A stretch of 64,000 nucleotides of DNA, from positions 3,596,001 to 3,660,000 of the forward strand of contig NZ_JACHJS010000001.1 of assembly GCF_014203755.1 (NCBI RefSeq), read 5' to 3'. Origin of the DNA: Saccharothrix violaceirubra. Its GTDB lineage: Bacteria > Actinomycetota > Actinomycetes > Mycobacteriales > Pseudonocardiaceae. A program made the position numbers and the translations under genes. Shown piece after piece: positions 43,820-51,428 of the stretch. How positions within the stretch are numbered: the stretch's first letter is position 1; each line of letters opens with the position of its first letter. The notes under the pieces were generated by a model. It ran no database searches. It saw only the letters and a program-made list of their open reading frames with translations, and was not told the origin of the DNA.

Positions 43820-45196
43820 TCAGGACACCGTCCACGGCGAGACCGGCACCAGGCAGCCGTCGCGGCGCAGCACGGCCGCGAACGCCGGGTCGGCGCCGAG
43901 CGCGGCCAGGTCCGTGCACACGGGCACCGTGCGCGGCGACGCGCTGCGCAACCGCGTCCGGGCGTTCAACCGCGATGCGGCGGCGGACCGGGACGCCTCG
44001 GCGTACTGGCCCTGGCCGGTGCGGCGGCGCCACGTCAACGCCTCGACGACCGCGCGGGCCGCGACCACGCCGCCGAACACGTCCACGACGGTCATCAGCG
44101 TGTGCGGCACGCCGGTCCGCGCCTGCACGGGGAACTCGCCGGCCGACCCGGACAGGTAGGCGGTCACCAGGCCCGGCCGGGCCTGGTCGAGGGCCTGCGG
44201 GTCGAGCGACCGCGCCACGGCCTCGTCGGACGTCCAGTCGTGCACGAACACGTCCGCGCCGGCGAGCAGTTCGGCCAGCTCCAGCAGGCCGGCCGGCGTG
44301 CCGGGGTCGAGTTCGACGACCCGCTTGTCCCGGTTGAACGCGTGGTACCGGGCCGAGGTCTCGTCCACGAGCGGGCGCACCGCCCGGTCCGGGTCGCCGC
44401 CCGGCGGCTCGACCCGCACGACCGTCGCGCCCAGGAAGCCCAGCAGCAACCCGGCGACCGGTCCCCTGGTGCGCCGCACCGACTCGACCACGACGATCCC
44501 CGACAGCGGCGCCGCGTCCGGCCGTGCCTCGCGTCGGGGGTCGGGTGTGAGATCGGCGGTGGGCAGGGCGCTCACCACGTACGGCGGCAGGTCCTCCACC
44601 GCCCGCCGGGCGAGCCGGGCGACGGTCGGCCCGGTCTCCTCGGCGATGTCCTCCACGGCGACGATGGGCGTGCGCGCGGTGAGCGCGAACAGCTCCGGAG
44701 GCAGCGGGCAGCACGCGGTCTCGTACCGGTGCGGGAACGTCAGCCAGCCCTGGGCGACGTGCCGGTGCTCGGCACCGAGGACGGTCCAGAACCGCGACCA
44801 CGCGCCCTCGTCGTCGGTGTCGAGGTCGAACGCGATGCCCTCGACCGACACGAACGGCGGACCGCCCGGTTCGAACGGACCGACCGGCTCGTCCGCCGTG
44901 GCCGCCGCCAGGTAGGGCGACACGGCCAGCAGCGCGGCCTGTGCGACCGAGGTGGTCAACGCCCGCACCGGAATCCACCGCGCCCGCCCGAGTTCCGCGG
45001 CGGCGAACCCCAACCCCGCGAGTTCGGCGCCCAACGCCGACGCGTAGTCGAACTCCAGGGCCGTAGGCCGCCCGAACCGACGACCGTGCACGTGCATCAA
45101 CCCGCACGCGGCCTGCACGTCCGCCTCGCCGGTGAGTGTCACCCCCAACGGCCCGGACCACCCGACCGCGGTCGGCGCACCGACCCCCGAGGTCAC
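43820..45196 (-). CDS. CoA-transferase family III (CaiB/BaiF) protein
   Basis: 458 residues, related to formyl-CoA:oxalate-type CoA transferases. The C-terminal half carries the recognisable features: SGIVVVESVRRTRGPVAGLLLGFLGATVVRVEPPGGDPDR, then ARYHAFNRDKRVVELD. The usual catalytic Asp region is weak, and the N-terminal half (ALEFDYASALGAELAGLGFAAAELGRARWIPV) is unlike a standard family III enzyme, so the protein may be a divergent or fused member. The start GTG at 45196 has GGGAGGG upstream. No partner acyl-CoA enzyme is adjacent. Confidence 0.72.
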   Translation of the reverse strand: MTSGVGAPTAVGWSGPLGVTLTGEADVQAACGLMHVHGRRFGRPTALEFDYASALGAELAGLGFAAAELGRARWIPVRALTTSVAQAALLAVSPYLAAATADEPVGPFEPGGPPFVSVEGIAFDLDTDDEGAWSRFWTVLGAEHRHVAQGWLTFPHRYETACCPLPPELFALTARTPIVAVEDIAEETGPTVARLARRAVEDLPPYVVSALPTADLTPDPRREARPDAAPLSGIVVVESVRRTRGPVAGLLLGFLGATVVRVEPPGGDPDRAVRPLVDETSARYHAFNRDKRVVELDPGTPAGLLELAELLAGADVFVHDWTSDEAVARSLDPQALDQARPGLVTAYLSGSAGEFPVQARTGVPHTLMTVVDVFGGVVAARAVVEALTWRRRTGQGQYAEASRSAAASRLNARTRLRSASPRTVPVCTDLAALGADPAFAAVLRRDGCLVPVSPWTVS

Positions 45197-45533
45197 GACC
45201 GCCCTCCCGTCGCACGCACACCGACCGACCCCACCGACCGGCCTCCCGCACCACGCGACCACCCTCGCCGGACCTGCCCGACCGACCGCCCACAGCAGCC
45301 GCTCACGGACAACCGGCCGGGCTCCGCACACCCGCCATCACCGAGTGAACCCCGCATACCCGGACGCGCCCGCCGCCCACCTTCCGGCCCACCCGCGCCG
45401 GACGCGCCGACAGCGGGCACCCGCACCCCACGGCCACCCACGCTCACGACCGGCCTCCGGTCCCACCGGCCGGCCGCCGACACCCCACGGCCACCTGCCG
45501 GACCATCTGCATCGGACAGTCCCGGCCGGCCGC
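45197..45533. other. Intergenic gap between CoA-transferase and DegT genes
   Basis: 337 bp of very GC-rich sequence with many short ccgacc and cggcc runs. Frames through it code for Arg/Pro/His-rich peptides without protein character. It must contain the promoter of the leftward CoA-transferase gene. I see no other distinct element. Confidence 0.5.
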
Positions 45534-46628
45534 TCACGACCGGCCTCCCGCCTGGGCGAAGCGGCACACCTCGTCCGCGACGACCTCCACCTCGGCGTCG
45601 GTCAGGCCGGGGTGCAGGGGCAGCGCCAACCGGGTCCGGGACACGAGTTCGGCGGCCGGCCAATCGCGGTCGCCCTGGGCGTGCGCGGCGAACACGGGTT
45701 GGCGCGGCAACGGCACCGGGTGCGGCACGTGCGTCCCGATGCCGCGCGCGGCCAGGTGATCGCGCAGCGGGTCGCGCCGGTCGACGTGCAACGCGTAGAC
45801 CGGCCCCGAACCCGGCGAGGGCGTCACCACGCCGGCCAGCCCCGCGAACCGCTCCGAGTAGTAGCCGCCGATCCGCACCGCCCGGTCCAGCCGCCGGGGC
45901 CACGTGTCCATCCGGTGCAGCAGGAACGCGGCCTGCACCTCGTCGAACCGGCTGCTCGCCCCGATCCGCACCGACACCTCGGGATCGCCGTCGCGGCCGT
46001 GGTCGCGCAGCACCCGCACGGCCTGTGCGAGGTCGAGGTCGTCGGTCACCACGATCGCGCCCTCGCCGGGCAGCCCGAACCCCTTGGCCCGGCCGAACGA
46101 CAGCACCCCGGTCGCGGTCCACGGACCGCCGAACGTCCCGGGCCGGTTGACCGCCGCCTCCTCGATCAGCGGCACCCCGTGCCCGACCGCGACCCGCCGC
46201 AACGCGCTGGTGTCCGTGCGCACCGCGAACTGGTGCGACGGCAGCACGGCCCGCGTGCGCGCGGTCAGCAAGCGGCCGACGTCGTCCGGGTCGAGCACGG
46301 CGGTCACCGGGTCGACGTCGGCGAACACCGGCACCGCGCCCAGCAGCAACGACGCGGCGGCGGGCGGCGCGCTCCCGTACGCGGGCACGACCACCTCGTC
46401 ATCGGGTCCGACACCCGAGGCGGACAGCACCAGCGCGAGCGCGGACGTGCCGCTCGCGCACGCCACCGCCGCACGGACGCCGGCCGAGGAGCACACCGCC
46501 GCCTCGAACCGCGCGGTGTGCTCGCCGAGCACGAACGGCCCGGCGGAGCGGCCGATCCGCTCGACGACCGCCAGCAGCAGCTCCCGGTCCTCCTCGACGA
46601 GGTCGGGCTGCCGGAACGGGATCTTCAC
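45534..46628 (-). CDS. DegT/DnrJ/EryC1/StrS-family PLP aminotransferase (catalytic Lys intact)
   Basis: Sugar- or cyclitol-type aminotransferase fold, 364 residues. Seen are the N-terminal KIPFRQPDLVEEDRELLLAVVERI, ACASGTSALALVLSASGVGPDDEVVVPAYGS (cofactor phosphate region) and SFGRAKGFGLPGEGA, in which Lys is at the PLP Schiff-base position. The usual DxAQ motif reads EEAA, so the aspartate that pairs with the pyridine nitrogen is not in its standard form. The GTG start at 46628 overlaps the upstream DegT gene (GTGA). The two DegT genes are therefore coupled and may form a heteromeric complex. No nucleotide-sugar enzymes are adjacent, so the substrate is open. Confidence 0.85.
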   Translation of the reverse strand: MKIPFRQPDLVEEDRELLLAVVERIGRSAGPFVLGEHTARFEAAVCSSAGVRAAVACASGTSALALVLSASGVGPDDEVVVPAYGSAPPAAASLLLGAVPVFADVDPVTAVLDPDDVGRLLTARTRAVLPSHQFAVRTDTSALRRVAVGHGVPLIEEAAVNRPGTFGGPWTATGVLSFGRAKGFGLPGEGAIVVTDDLDLAQAVRVLRDHGRDGDPEVSVRIGASSRFDEVQAAFLLHRMDTWPRRLDRAVRIGGYYSERFAGLAGVVTPSPGSGPVYALHVDRRDPLRDHLAARGIGTHVPHPVPLPRQPVFAAHAQGDRDWPAAELVSRTRLALPLHPGLTDAEVEVVADEVCRFAQAGGRS

Positions 46629-47722
46629 GACGTCACCCGGCCGAACGCCGCGATCGCGTCGCAGACCCGGTCCGCGTCGGCCGCGGTCAGGTCCGGGTGC
46701 AACGGCAGCGCCAGGGTGCGGCGGGCCGCGCGTTCGGCGTGCGGGAAGTCGCCGGGCCGGTGGCCGGTGTCGGCGAAACAGGGTTGCAGGTGCAGCGGCA
46801 CGGGGTGGCGCGGTTCGGCGCCGATGCCGGCCGAGGCGAGGTGCGCGGCCAGTTCGGCGCGGTCGTCGGTCTCCACGACGTACTGGCACGGCACGCCGCG
46901 CAGTCCGGCCCGGCGGGGCGAGACGGGCAGCGTCAGGCCGGGCACGTCGGCCAGCCGCCGCGAGTAGTGCCGGGCCAGCGCGATCCGGCGGCGCACGTCC
47001 GACTCCAGCCGGCCGAGCTTGGCCAGCAGGATCGCGGCCTGCACGTCGTCCATCCGGCTGTCCAGGCCGGGCTGGTCGCCCAGGCCCCGGTGCCGGACGG
47101 TCGCGGCGGTCTCGGCCACCACGGGGTCGTCGGTGAGCACGGCGCCCGCGTCGCCGAGCGCGCCCAGCGTGGTCGTCGGCGAGAACGACAGCGCGCCGCC
47201 CACGCCGGCCGCGCCGACGTGCCGACCGGCCCAGCGCATCCCGATCGCCTCGGCGCAGTCCTCGACCACCATCAGCCGCAGCCGGTTGGCCACGTCGAGC
47301 AGGCCGCCCAGGTCGGCGGGCCGGTGGAACAGGTGCACCGGCAGCACGAACCGGGTGTCGGCGGTGACCACCGCGCGGACCGACGTGGGCGACAGGCCGT
47401 AGCCGCCGGGCTCGACGTCGGCGAACACCGGCCGACCGCCCGCGAGCACCACGGCCGAGGCGCTGGCCACGAAGGAGAACGCGGGCACGACCACCCCGTC
47501 GCCCGGTCGCAGACCGGCGGCGCGCAGCAGGAGCACGAGGGCGTCCGTGCCGCTGTTCACGCCGATCGCGTGCCGCCGGCCGGTGTAGGCGACGAGCGCC
47601 TTTTCCAGTTCCGCGACTTTGCGCCCCGGTTCGAGTTCGAGGACGTCCGCGACGTGCTGCCGGGTAATGGGCCAGAGCTGCGAGAATGTATCCGATTGCG
47701 CGTGGAAAGGGACGTTGTGCAC
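46625..47722 (-). CDS. DegT/StrS-family protein lacking the PLP lysine
   Basis: Paralogue of the following gene, 365 residues. The start is the GTG at 47722 with GGAGG 5 nt upstream. The fold is well kept: PITRQHVADVLELEPGRKVAELEKALVAYTGRRHAIGVNSGTDALVLLLRAAGLRPGDGVVVPAFSFVAS and RMDDVQAAILLAKLGRL. The active-site loop, normally P-T-K-N-L-G, reads P-T-T-T-L-G, so the Schiff-base Lys is Thr (ACC on the minus strand). DxAQ reads DCAE. Aminotransfer by the normal chemistry should be impossible. A structural partner of the intact paralogue or a different reaction is possible. Confidence 0.85.
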   Translation of the reverse strand: MHNVPFHAQSDTFSQLWPITRQHVADVLELEPGRKVAELEKALVAYTGRRHAIGVNSGTDALVLLLRAAGLRPGDGVVVPAFSFVASASAVVLAGGRPVFADVEPGGYGLSPTSVRAVVTADTRFVLPVHLFHRPADLGGLLDVANRLRLMVVEDCAEAIGMRWAGRHVGAAGVGGALSFSPTTTLGALGDAGAVLTDDPVVAETAATVRHRGLGDQPGLDSRMDDVQAAILLAKLGRLESDVRRRIALARHYSRRLADVPGLTLPVSPRRAGLRGVPCQYVVETDDRAELAAHLASAGIGAEPRHPVPLHLQPCFADTGHRPGDFPHAERAARRTLALPLHPDLTAADADRVCDAIAAFGRVTS

Positions 47723-47876
47723 GCTCACCTCCGCTGCCCGCCGACCTTTGCGAGGGTATTGCAGCCTGCCGAAACAGCGGATCAACGCCGCGTTGTTCAC
47801 TCTTCCTGGTCAAACCGGGGACGCCGAGTTGACAGTGCGGCCGGGATTGGGACAGCGTCCGACAGATCAATTTCGG

Positions 47877-48944
47877 ATGCCATTCCCGGGCACGGACAGA
47901 CAGTGGGTTTCCGCGGTGCGCACTCTCGTCGTCGGACTCGGCAGGGCCGGTGCGGGCCTGCACCTGCCGGTACTCGGGCGGGCGCGTGCCGCCGCGCGCC
48001 GACTGTTCTCCACCGAGCCGGTCGTGGCGTGCGAACCCCGGCACAACGCGCTGCGGCGGCCGGGTCTGATCACCACCAACAGCCTCGCCGAGGCGGCCAC
48101 CCACCTGGACCCGGCCGACACCGTCGCCCACGTCTGCACCCCGCCGACCGTGCGTGCCGAGGTGTTCGCCGAACTGGCCGCGTTGGGCTTCCGCGACCTG
48201 ATCGTGGAGAAACCGCTGGCCGCCGACACCGACGAGTTGGCCCGACTGATCCGGCTGCGCCGCAAGCACGGGCTGCGCGTCGCCGTGGTCGAGCCCTGGC
48301 AGTCGAGCACCCTCACGTCCCGGCTCATCACGTTGGCGACCGGCGGCACGCTCGGCGAGGCGAAGTCGATCACCGTGGTGCAGAACAAGCCCCGGTTCCG
48401 GCGGACGCTCACGATGCCGGGGTACCCCACGGCGTTCGACGTCGAACTGCCGCACGGTCTGGGGTTGGCGTTGCGGCTGGCGGGCAGCGCCCGGGTCACG
48501 CACGCGGCCGGGTTCGACCTGACGTTCGGCGACGTGGTCATCCCGCGCATGGGCGGCGCGCGGATCGGGTTGCGGCACAACTCGGGCGTGCGCACGGAGA
48601 TCAGCTCGGACCTGACCTCGCCGGTGCGCGAGCGGCGGGTGACCGTGGAGTTCGAGAAGGGCACGGCCGTCGGACACTTCCCGGTGAGCGACGACGACGA
48701 CCACGCGCAGCTCACCGTGACCGCGAACGGGCGGCGGGAGCACAGCGTGTTGCGCGACGACGCGTTGGCCGAGTGGATGGTGCAGACCTACAGCCGGTTC
48801 CACTCGCCGTCCGACCAGCACGCGCGGCACTTCAGCTTCGCCACGGACGTGGTGCAGTTGCTGGCCGTGGCCAAGAACATCTGCGCGGAACCGGTGGTGT
48901 CGTCCGCGCGCCGCGAACCGGCGGTGTCGCTCCACGCCTGGTGA
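47877..48944 (+). CDS. Gfo/Idh/MocA-type NAD(P)-dependent oxidoreductase
   Basis: About 355 residues. A Rossmann motif (LVVGLGRAGAGLHLP) is near the N-terminus, then VAHVCTPP and the hallmark FRDLIVEKPLAADTDELARLI (EKP). The C-terminal domain is divergent: it has EPWQSSTLTSRLI and ITVVQNKPRFRRT. The start is ATG 47877 or GTG 47916; both leave the Rossmann fold whole. It is divergent from the two DegT genes with about 150 bp between starts. Oxidoreductase plus DegT aminotransferase is the usual pair for making an amino sugar or amino cyclitol by oxidation and transamination, so a joint role is plausible but not shown. Confidence 0.82.
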   Translation: MPFPGTDRQWVSAVRTLVVGLGRAGAGLHLPVLGRARAAARRLFSTEPVVACEPRHNALRRPGLITTNSLAEAATHLDPADTVAHVCTPPTVRAEVFAELAALGFRDLIVEKPLAADTDELARLIRLRRKHGLRVAVVEPWQSSTLTSRLITLATGGTLGEAKSITVVQNKPRFRRTLTMPGYPTAFDVELPHGLGLALRLAGSARVTHAAGFDLTFGDVVIPRMGGARIGLRHNSGVRTEISSDLTSPVRERRVTVEFEKGTAVGHFPVSDDDDHAQLTVTANGRREHSVLRDDALAEWMVQTYSRFHSPSDQHARHFSFATDVVQLLAVAKNICAEPVVSSARREPAVSLHAW

Positions 48945-48970
48945 TCCGTCCACCCACCGCGCGAGTCCTC

Positions 48971-49150
48971 CACTCGGACACCCCGAAATACGCGTTCAGG
49001 CACCCCGAAATACGCACTCGGGCAGACCTCGAGGCCGTTCGACCGGTCAGGTCGACCTCGGCCGACGACGCGACCAGCGGACATCCGCCCGCCCTGGCGT
49101 GCCCGAGTGCGTGTTTCGGGGTGTCCGAGTGCGTGTTTCGCGGTGCCTGA
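48971..49150. repeat. Inverted array of a CACCCCGAAATACGCACTCGG unit
   Basis: The left arm (about 48971-49024) has two direct copies of CACCCCGAAATACGC followed by CACTCGG-like sequence. The right arm (about 49099-49150) has two copies in reverse orientation with C for T in the core (CCGAAACACGC). The two arms can pair over about 49 bp with a 75-nt loop. Position after a stop codon suggests a termination or mRNA-end element, or a dispersed palindromic repeat of this genome. Confidence 0.75.
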
Positions 49151-49197
49151 GCCGAGGACTCGCGGGATCGAGGGGTGTGGATCACACTTGCCCCGCA

Positions 49198-49220
49198 GTT
49201 TGAGTTGTGTAGACTCAAAC
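49198..49220 (+). promoter_or_regulatory. HAIR-like HspR operator in the promoter of the vWA cassette
   Basis: GTTTGAGT-N7-ACTCAAAC is a perfect 8-bp inverted repeat with a 7-nt spacer. The known HspR operator (HAIR) is CTTGAGT-N7-ACTCAAG, and this site matches its six inner bases on both arms and the spacer length. It overlaps a plausible promoter: TTGCCC at 49188-49193, a 16-nt spacer, and TAGACT at 49210-49215. Binding there would repress. The vWA start is about 50 bp further on. Heat-shock control by HspR is inferred. Confidence 0.72.
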
Positions 49221-49269
49221 CCGACGGGATCAAGCGGACCGTCCACTGCGGACGGGAAGGGTGGCCACG

Positions 49270-50205
49270 ATGGGCTACGGGCGCTGGGACGACGACACGT
49301 ACAAGGCGGCACGTACTTTCCGTGCGGCACAAGGCATCGACGACTTCGGCTACACCGCCGACATGCGCCACCAGCCGAGAGAGGAGTGGCGGGCCGACCC
49401 CCTGCTCGACCCCTACCGCGTCACGGCGCGCGAGTGCCGCGACTCGGCCGACCACGCCGACTCGACGCCCATCGCCGTCCTGTTCGACGTCACCGGCTCG
49501 ATGGGCCGCGTGCCCCGGATCATGCAGGGCAAGCTCGGCCGGCTGCACGGTCTCCTGCGGCACAAGGGATACCTCGCCGACCCGCAGATCCTGTTCGGCG
49601 GCATCGGGGACGCCGACTCGGACCGGGTGCCGCTCCAGATCGGTCAGTTCGAATCGGACAACCGCATGGACGAGCAGCTCCGCGCCATGTTCCTGGAGGG
49701 CGGTGGCGGCGGGCAGAAGAGCGAGTCGTACGAGCTGGCCGCGTACTTCATGGCCCGCCACGTCGCCACCGACGCGTGGGAGAAGCGCCGACGCAAGGGC
49801 TACCTGTTCCTGATCGGCGACGAGCTGAACAAGCACCGCCTGGAGGCCCGGCACATCCGCCGCGTCATCGGCGACGCGGTCGAGCCCGACATCGACCCGC
49901 GCTCGGTCTACCGCGAACTGGCCACGCGGTGGCACGTCTACTACATCCTGCCCCGGCAGTCGTCGTACTACGACGACCCGGAGATCGCCGAGCACTGGCG
50001 CGACCTGCTGGGCCAGAACTTCATGCGGCTGGACGACCCGGGCGCGGTGTGCGAGCTGATCGCGACCACGATCGGTCTCGAGGAACAGGTCGTCGACCTC
50101 GACCAGGCGCTGGTCGACCTCGCCGAGGTGGGGTCGAAGGCCGAGAGCAAGGCGGTCGGCCGGGCGTTGGCGGCGGGCGGCCGGCGCGCGATCGGCCCGG
50201 CGTGA
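49270..50205 (+). CDS. von Willebrand factor A-like domain protein
   Basis: 311 residues from the ATG at 49270, which has GGGAAGG about 9 nt upstream; a GTG at 49261 would add three residues. After a short N-terminal region (DDDTYKAARTFRAAQGIDDFGYTAD), the vWA core starts with TPIAVLFDVTGSMGRVPRIMQ, in which DVTGSM is the metal-ion site (DxTxS variant). FLEGGGGGQKSESYELAAYFMARH and KGYLFLIGDELNK follow. There is no signal peptide, so it is cytoplasmic. The C-terminus overlaps the start of the adenylosuccinate-synthetase-like gene (TGATG). Partners and role are unknown. Confidence 0.85.
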   Translation: MGYGRWDDDTYKAARTFRAAQGIDDFGYTADMRHQPREEWRADPLLDPYRVTARECRDSADHADSTPIAVLFDVTGSMGRVPRIMQGKLGRLHGLLRHKGYLADPQILFGGIGDADSDRVPLQIGQFESDNRMDEQLRAMFLEGGGGGQKSESYELAAYFMARHVATDAWEKRRRKGYLFLIGDELNKHRLEARHIRRVIGDAVEPDIDPRSVYRELATRWHVYYILPRQSSYYDDPEIAEHWRDLLGQNFMRLDDPGAVCELIATTIGLEEQVVDLDQALVDLAEVGSKAESKAVGRALAAGGRRAIGPA

Positions 50206-51428
50206 TGCCGGAGCACGTGGCCGTCGTCGGGCTCGGCTTCGGCGACGAGGGCAAGGGCGCGGTGGTCGACGCGCTCTGCGCCGCCCGGGAGACGGTGTCG
50301 GTCGTGCGGTTCAACGGCGGCGCGCAGGCCGCGCACAACGTCGTGGTCGGCGACCGGCACCACACGTTCAGCCAGTTCGGGTCGGGCACGCTCGCGGGCG
50401 TGCCGACCCTGCTGTCCCGGCACGTCCTGGTCGAGCCGATCGCGTTGGCGACCGAGGCCCGCGAACTGGCCGCGCTCGGCGTGCCCGACCCGCTCCGGCT
50501 GGTCTCGGTCGACCGGGACGCGTTGCTGACCACGCCCGTGCACGTGGCCGCGAACCGGGCGCGGGAGGACGCGCGGGGTGCCGACCGGCACGGCTCGTGC
50601 GGCAAGGGGATCGGCGAGACCGCGTGGTACGCGTTGCTGCCCGGGCACGGTCCCGGCGACGTCGTGGAGGGGTGGCCGCTGCCGGGTGTCCCCGGCCCGG
50701 CCCCCACCGTCGGCGACTGCGCGGACGAGGCGACGTTGCGCCGGCGGCTCGACGCGCTGGCCGCGTTCTACGCGCCGCTGACCGAGGATTTCCCGGCGGT
50801 GGACGACATGGTCCACCTGTACCGGGCGTTCGCGGACGCGGTGCGCACGGTCGACGGCGACGAGGTACGCCGCCGGGCCGCGCGGGGACGACTGGTGTTC
50901 GAGGGCGCGCAGGGCGTGCTGCTCGACCAGCACCACGGCTTCCACCCGCACACCACGTGGTCCACGGTCACCCCGGACCTGATCCCGGCCATGCTGGGTG
51001 AACGGCCGCGGGTGCTGGGCGTCACCCGGACCTACCAGACCCGGCACGGCGCCGGCCCGCTCCCGACCGAGGACCCGGCGTTGGACCTGCCCGAACGGCA
51101 CAACGGGTACGGGCACTACCAGGGCGGTTGGCGGGTGGGCCACCTCGACGCCACGCTGCTGGACCACGCGGTGCGGGCGTGCGGCGGCGTGGACGCGTTG
51201 GCCGTCACGCACCTGGACCGCACAGGCCTGTCCGTCCGCACCGACACCGGACTGCACGCGCTCCCCCGCGACGTGCCCGGCTGGTTCGAGCGGCGGTACG
51301 GCGTTCCGGTGCGGGTCACGGGCACCGGACCGGACCGCGTGGACTACGCGGTCCGGGTCCGGGAAGCGGCGCCGGCCGACCGTGGGCGAGAATTCCCTGA
51401 TGATCGAGTCGACGTTGGTGTCCGTTGA
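50205..51428 (+). CDS. Divergent adenylosuccinate-synthetase (PurA)-like protein
   Basis: GTP-dependent ligase fold of PurA, 407 residues. The phosphate loop VVGLGFGDEGKGAVVD (GDEGKG with the catalytic Asp) and FNGGAQAAHNVVVGD, with the catalytic His, are present. FEGAQGVLLDQHHGFHPHTTWSTVTPDLIP replaces the usual FEGAQGTLLDxxxGTYPxVTSSN, so the IMP-binding part is changed. LPERHNGYGHYQGGWRVGHLDATLL is also unusual. It is unlikely to be the housekeeping purA and may make or use another nucleotide. It is translated by TGATG coupling from the vWA gene and overlaps the NrtR-like gene. Confidence 0.82.
   Translation: MPEHVAVVGLGFGDEGKGAVVDALCAARETVSVVRFNGGAQAAHNVVVGDRHHTFSQFGSGTLAGVPTLLSRHVLVEPIALATEARELAALGVPDPLRLVSVDRDALLTTPVHVAANRAREDARGADRHGSCGKGIGETAWYALLPGHGPGDVVEGWPLPGVPGPAPTVGDCADEATLRRRLDALAAFYAPLTEDFPAVDDMVHLYRAFADAVRTVDGDEVRRRAARGRLVFEGAQGVLLDQHHGFHPHTTWSTVTPDLIPAMLGERPRVLGVTRTYQTRHGAGPLPTEDPALDLPERHNGYGHYQGGWRVGHLDATLLDHAVRACGGVDALAVTHLDRTGLSVRTDTGLHALPRDVPGWFERRYGVPVRVTGTGPDRVDYAVRVREAAPADRGREFPDDRVDVGVR

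Larger units (their letters stand above)
48945..49269. other. Intergenic region with inverted repeat array and HspR-type operator
   Basis: 325 bp between the oxidoreductase and the vWA gene, both on the plus strand. The first two thirds hold a large imperfect inverted repeat built of a 20-bp unit. The last third holds the promoter of the vWA cassette with a HAIR-like operator. No gene is seen. Confidence 0.7.

Noticed and set aside
45534..48953. A 1139-codon minus-strand frame covering two DegT genes and the oxidoreductase region
   Set aside because: Only its last third (from the GTG at 46628) is a real protein. The remainder is antisense or out of frame to the neighbouring genes.
50205..51428. 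Housekeeping purA
   Set aside because: The IMP-binding region and several conserved blocks differ from PurA. It sits in a regulated cassette with vWA and NrtR-like genes instead of a purine context.
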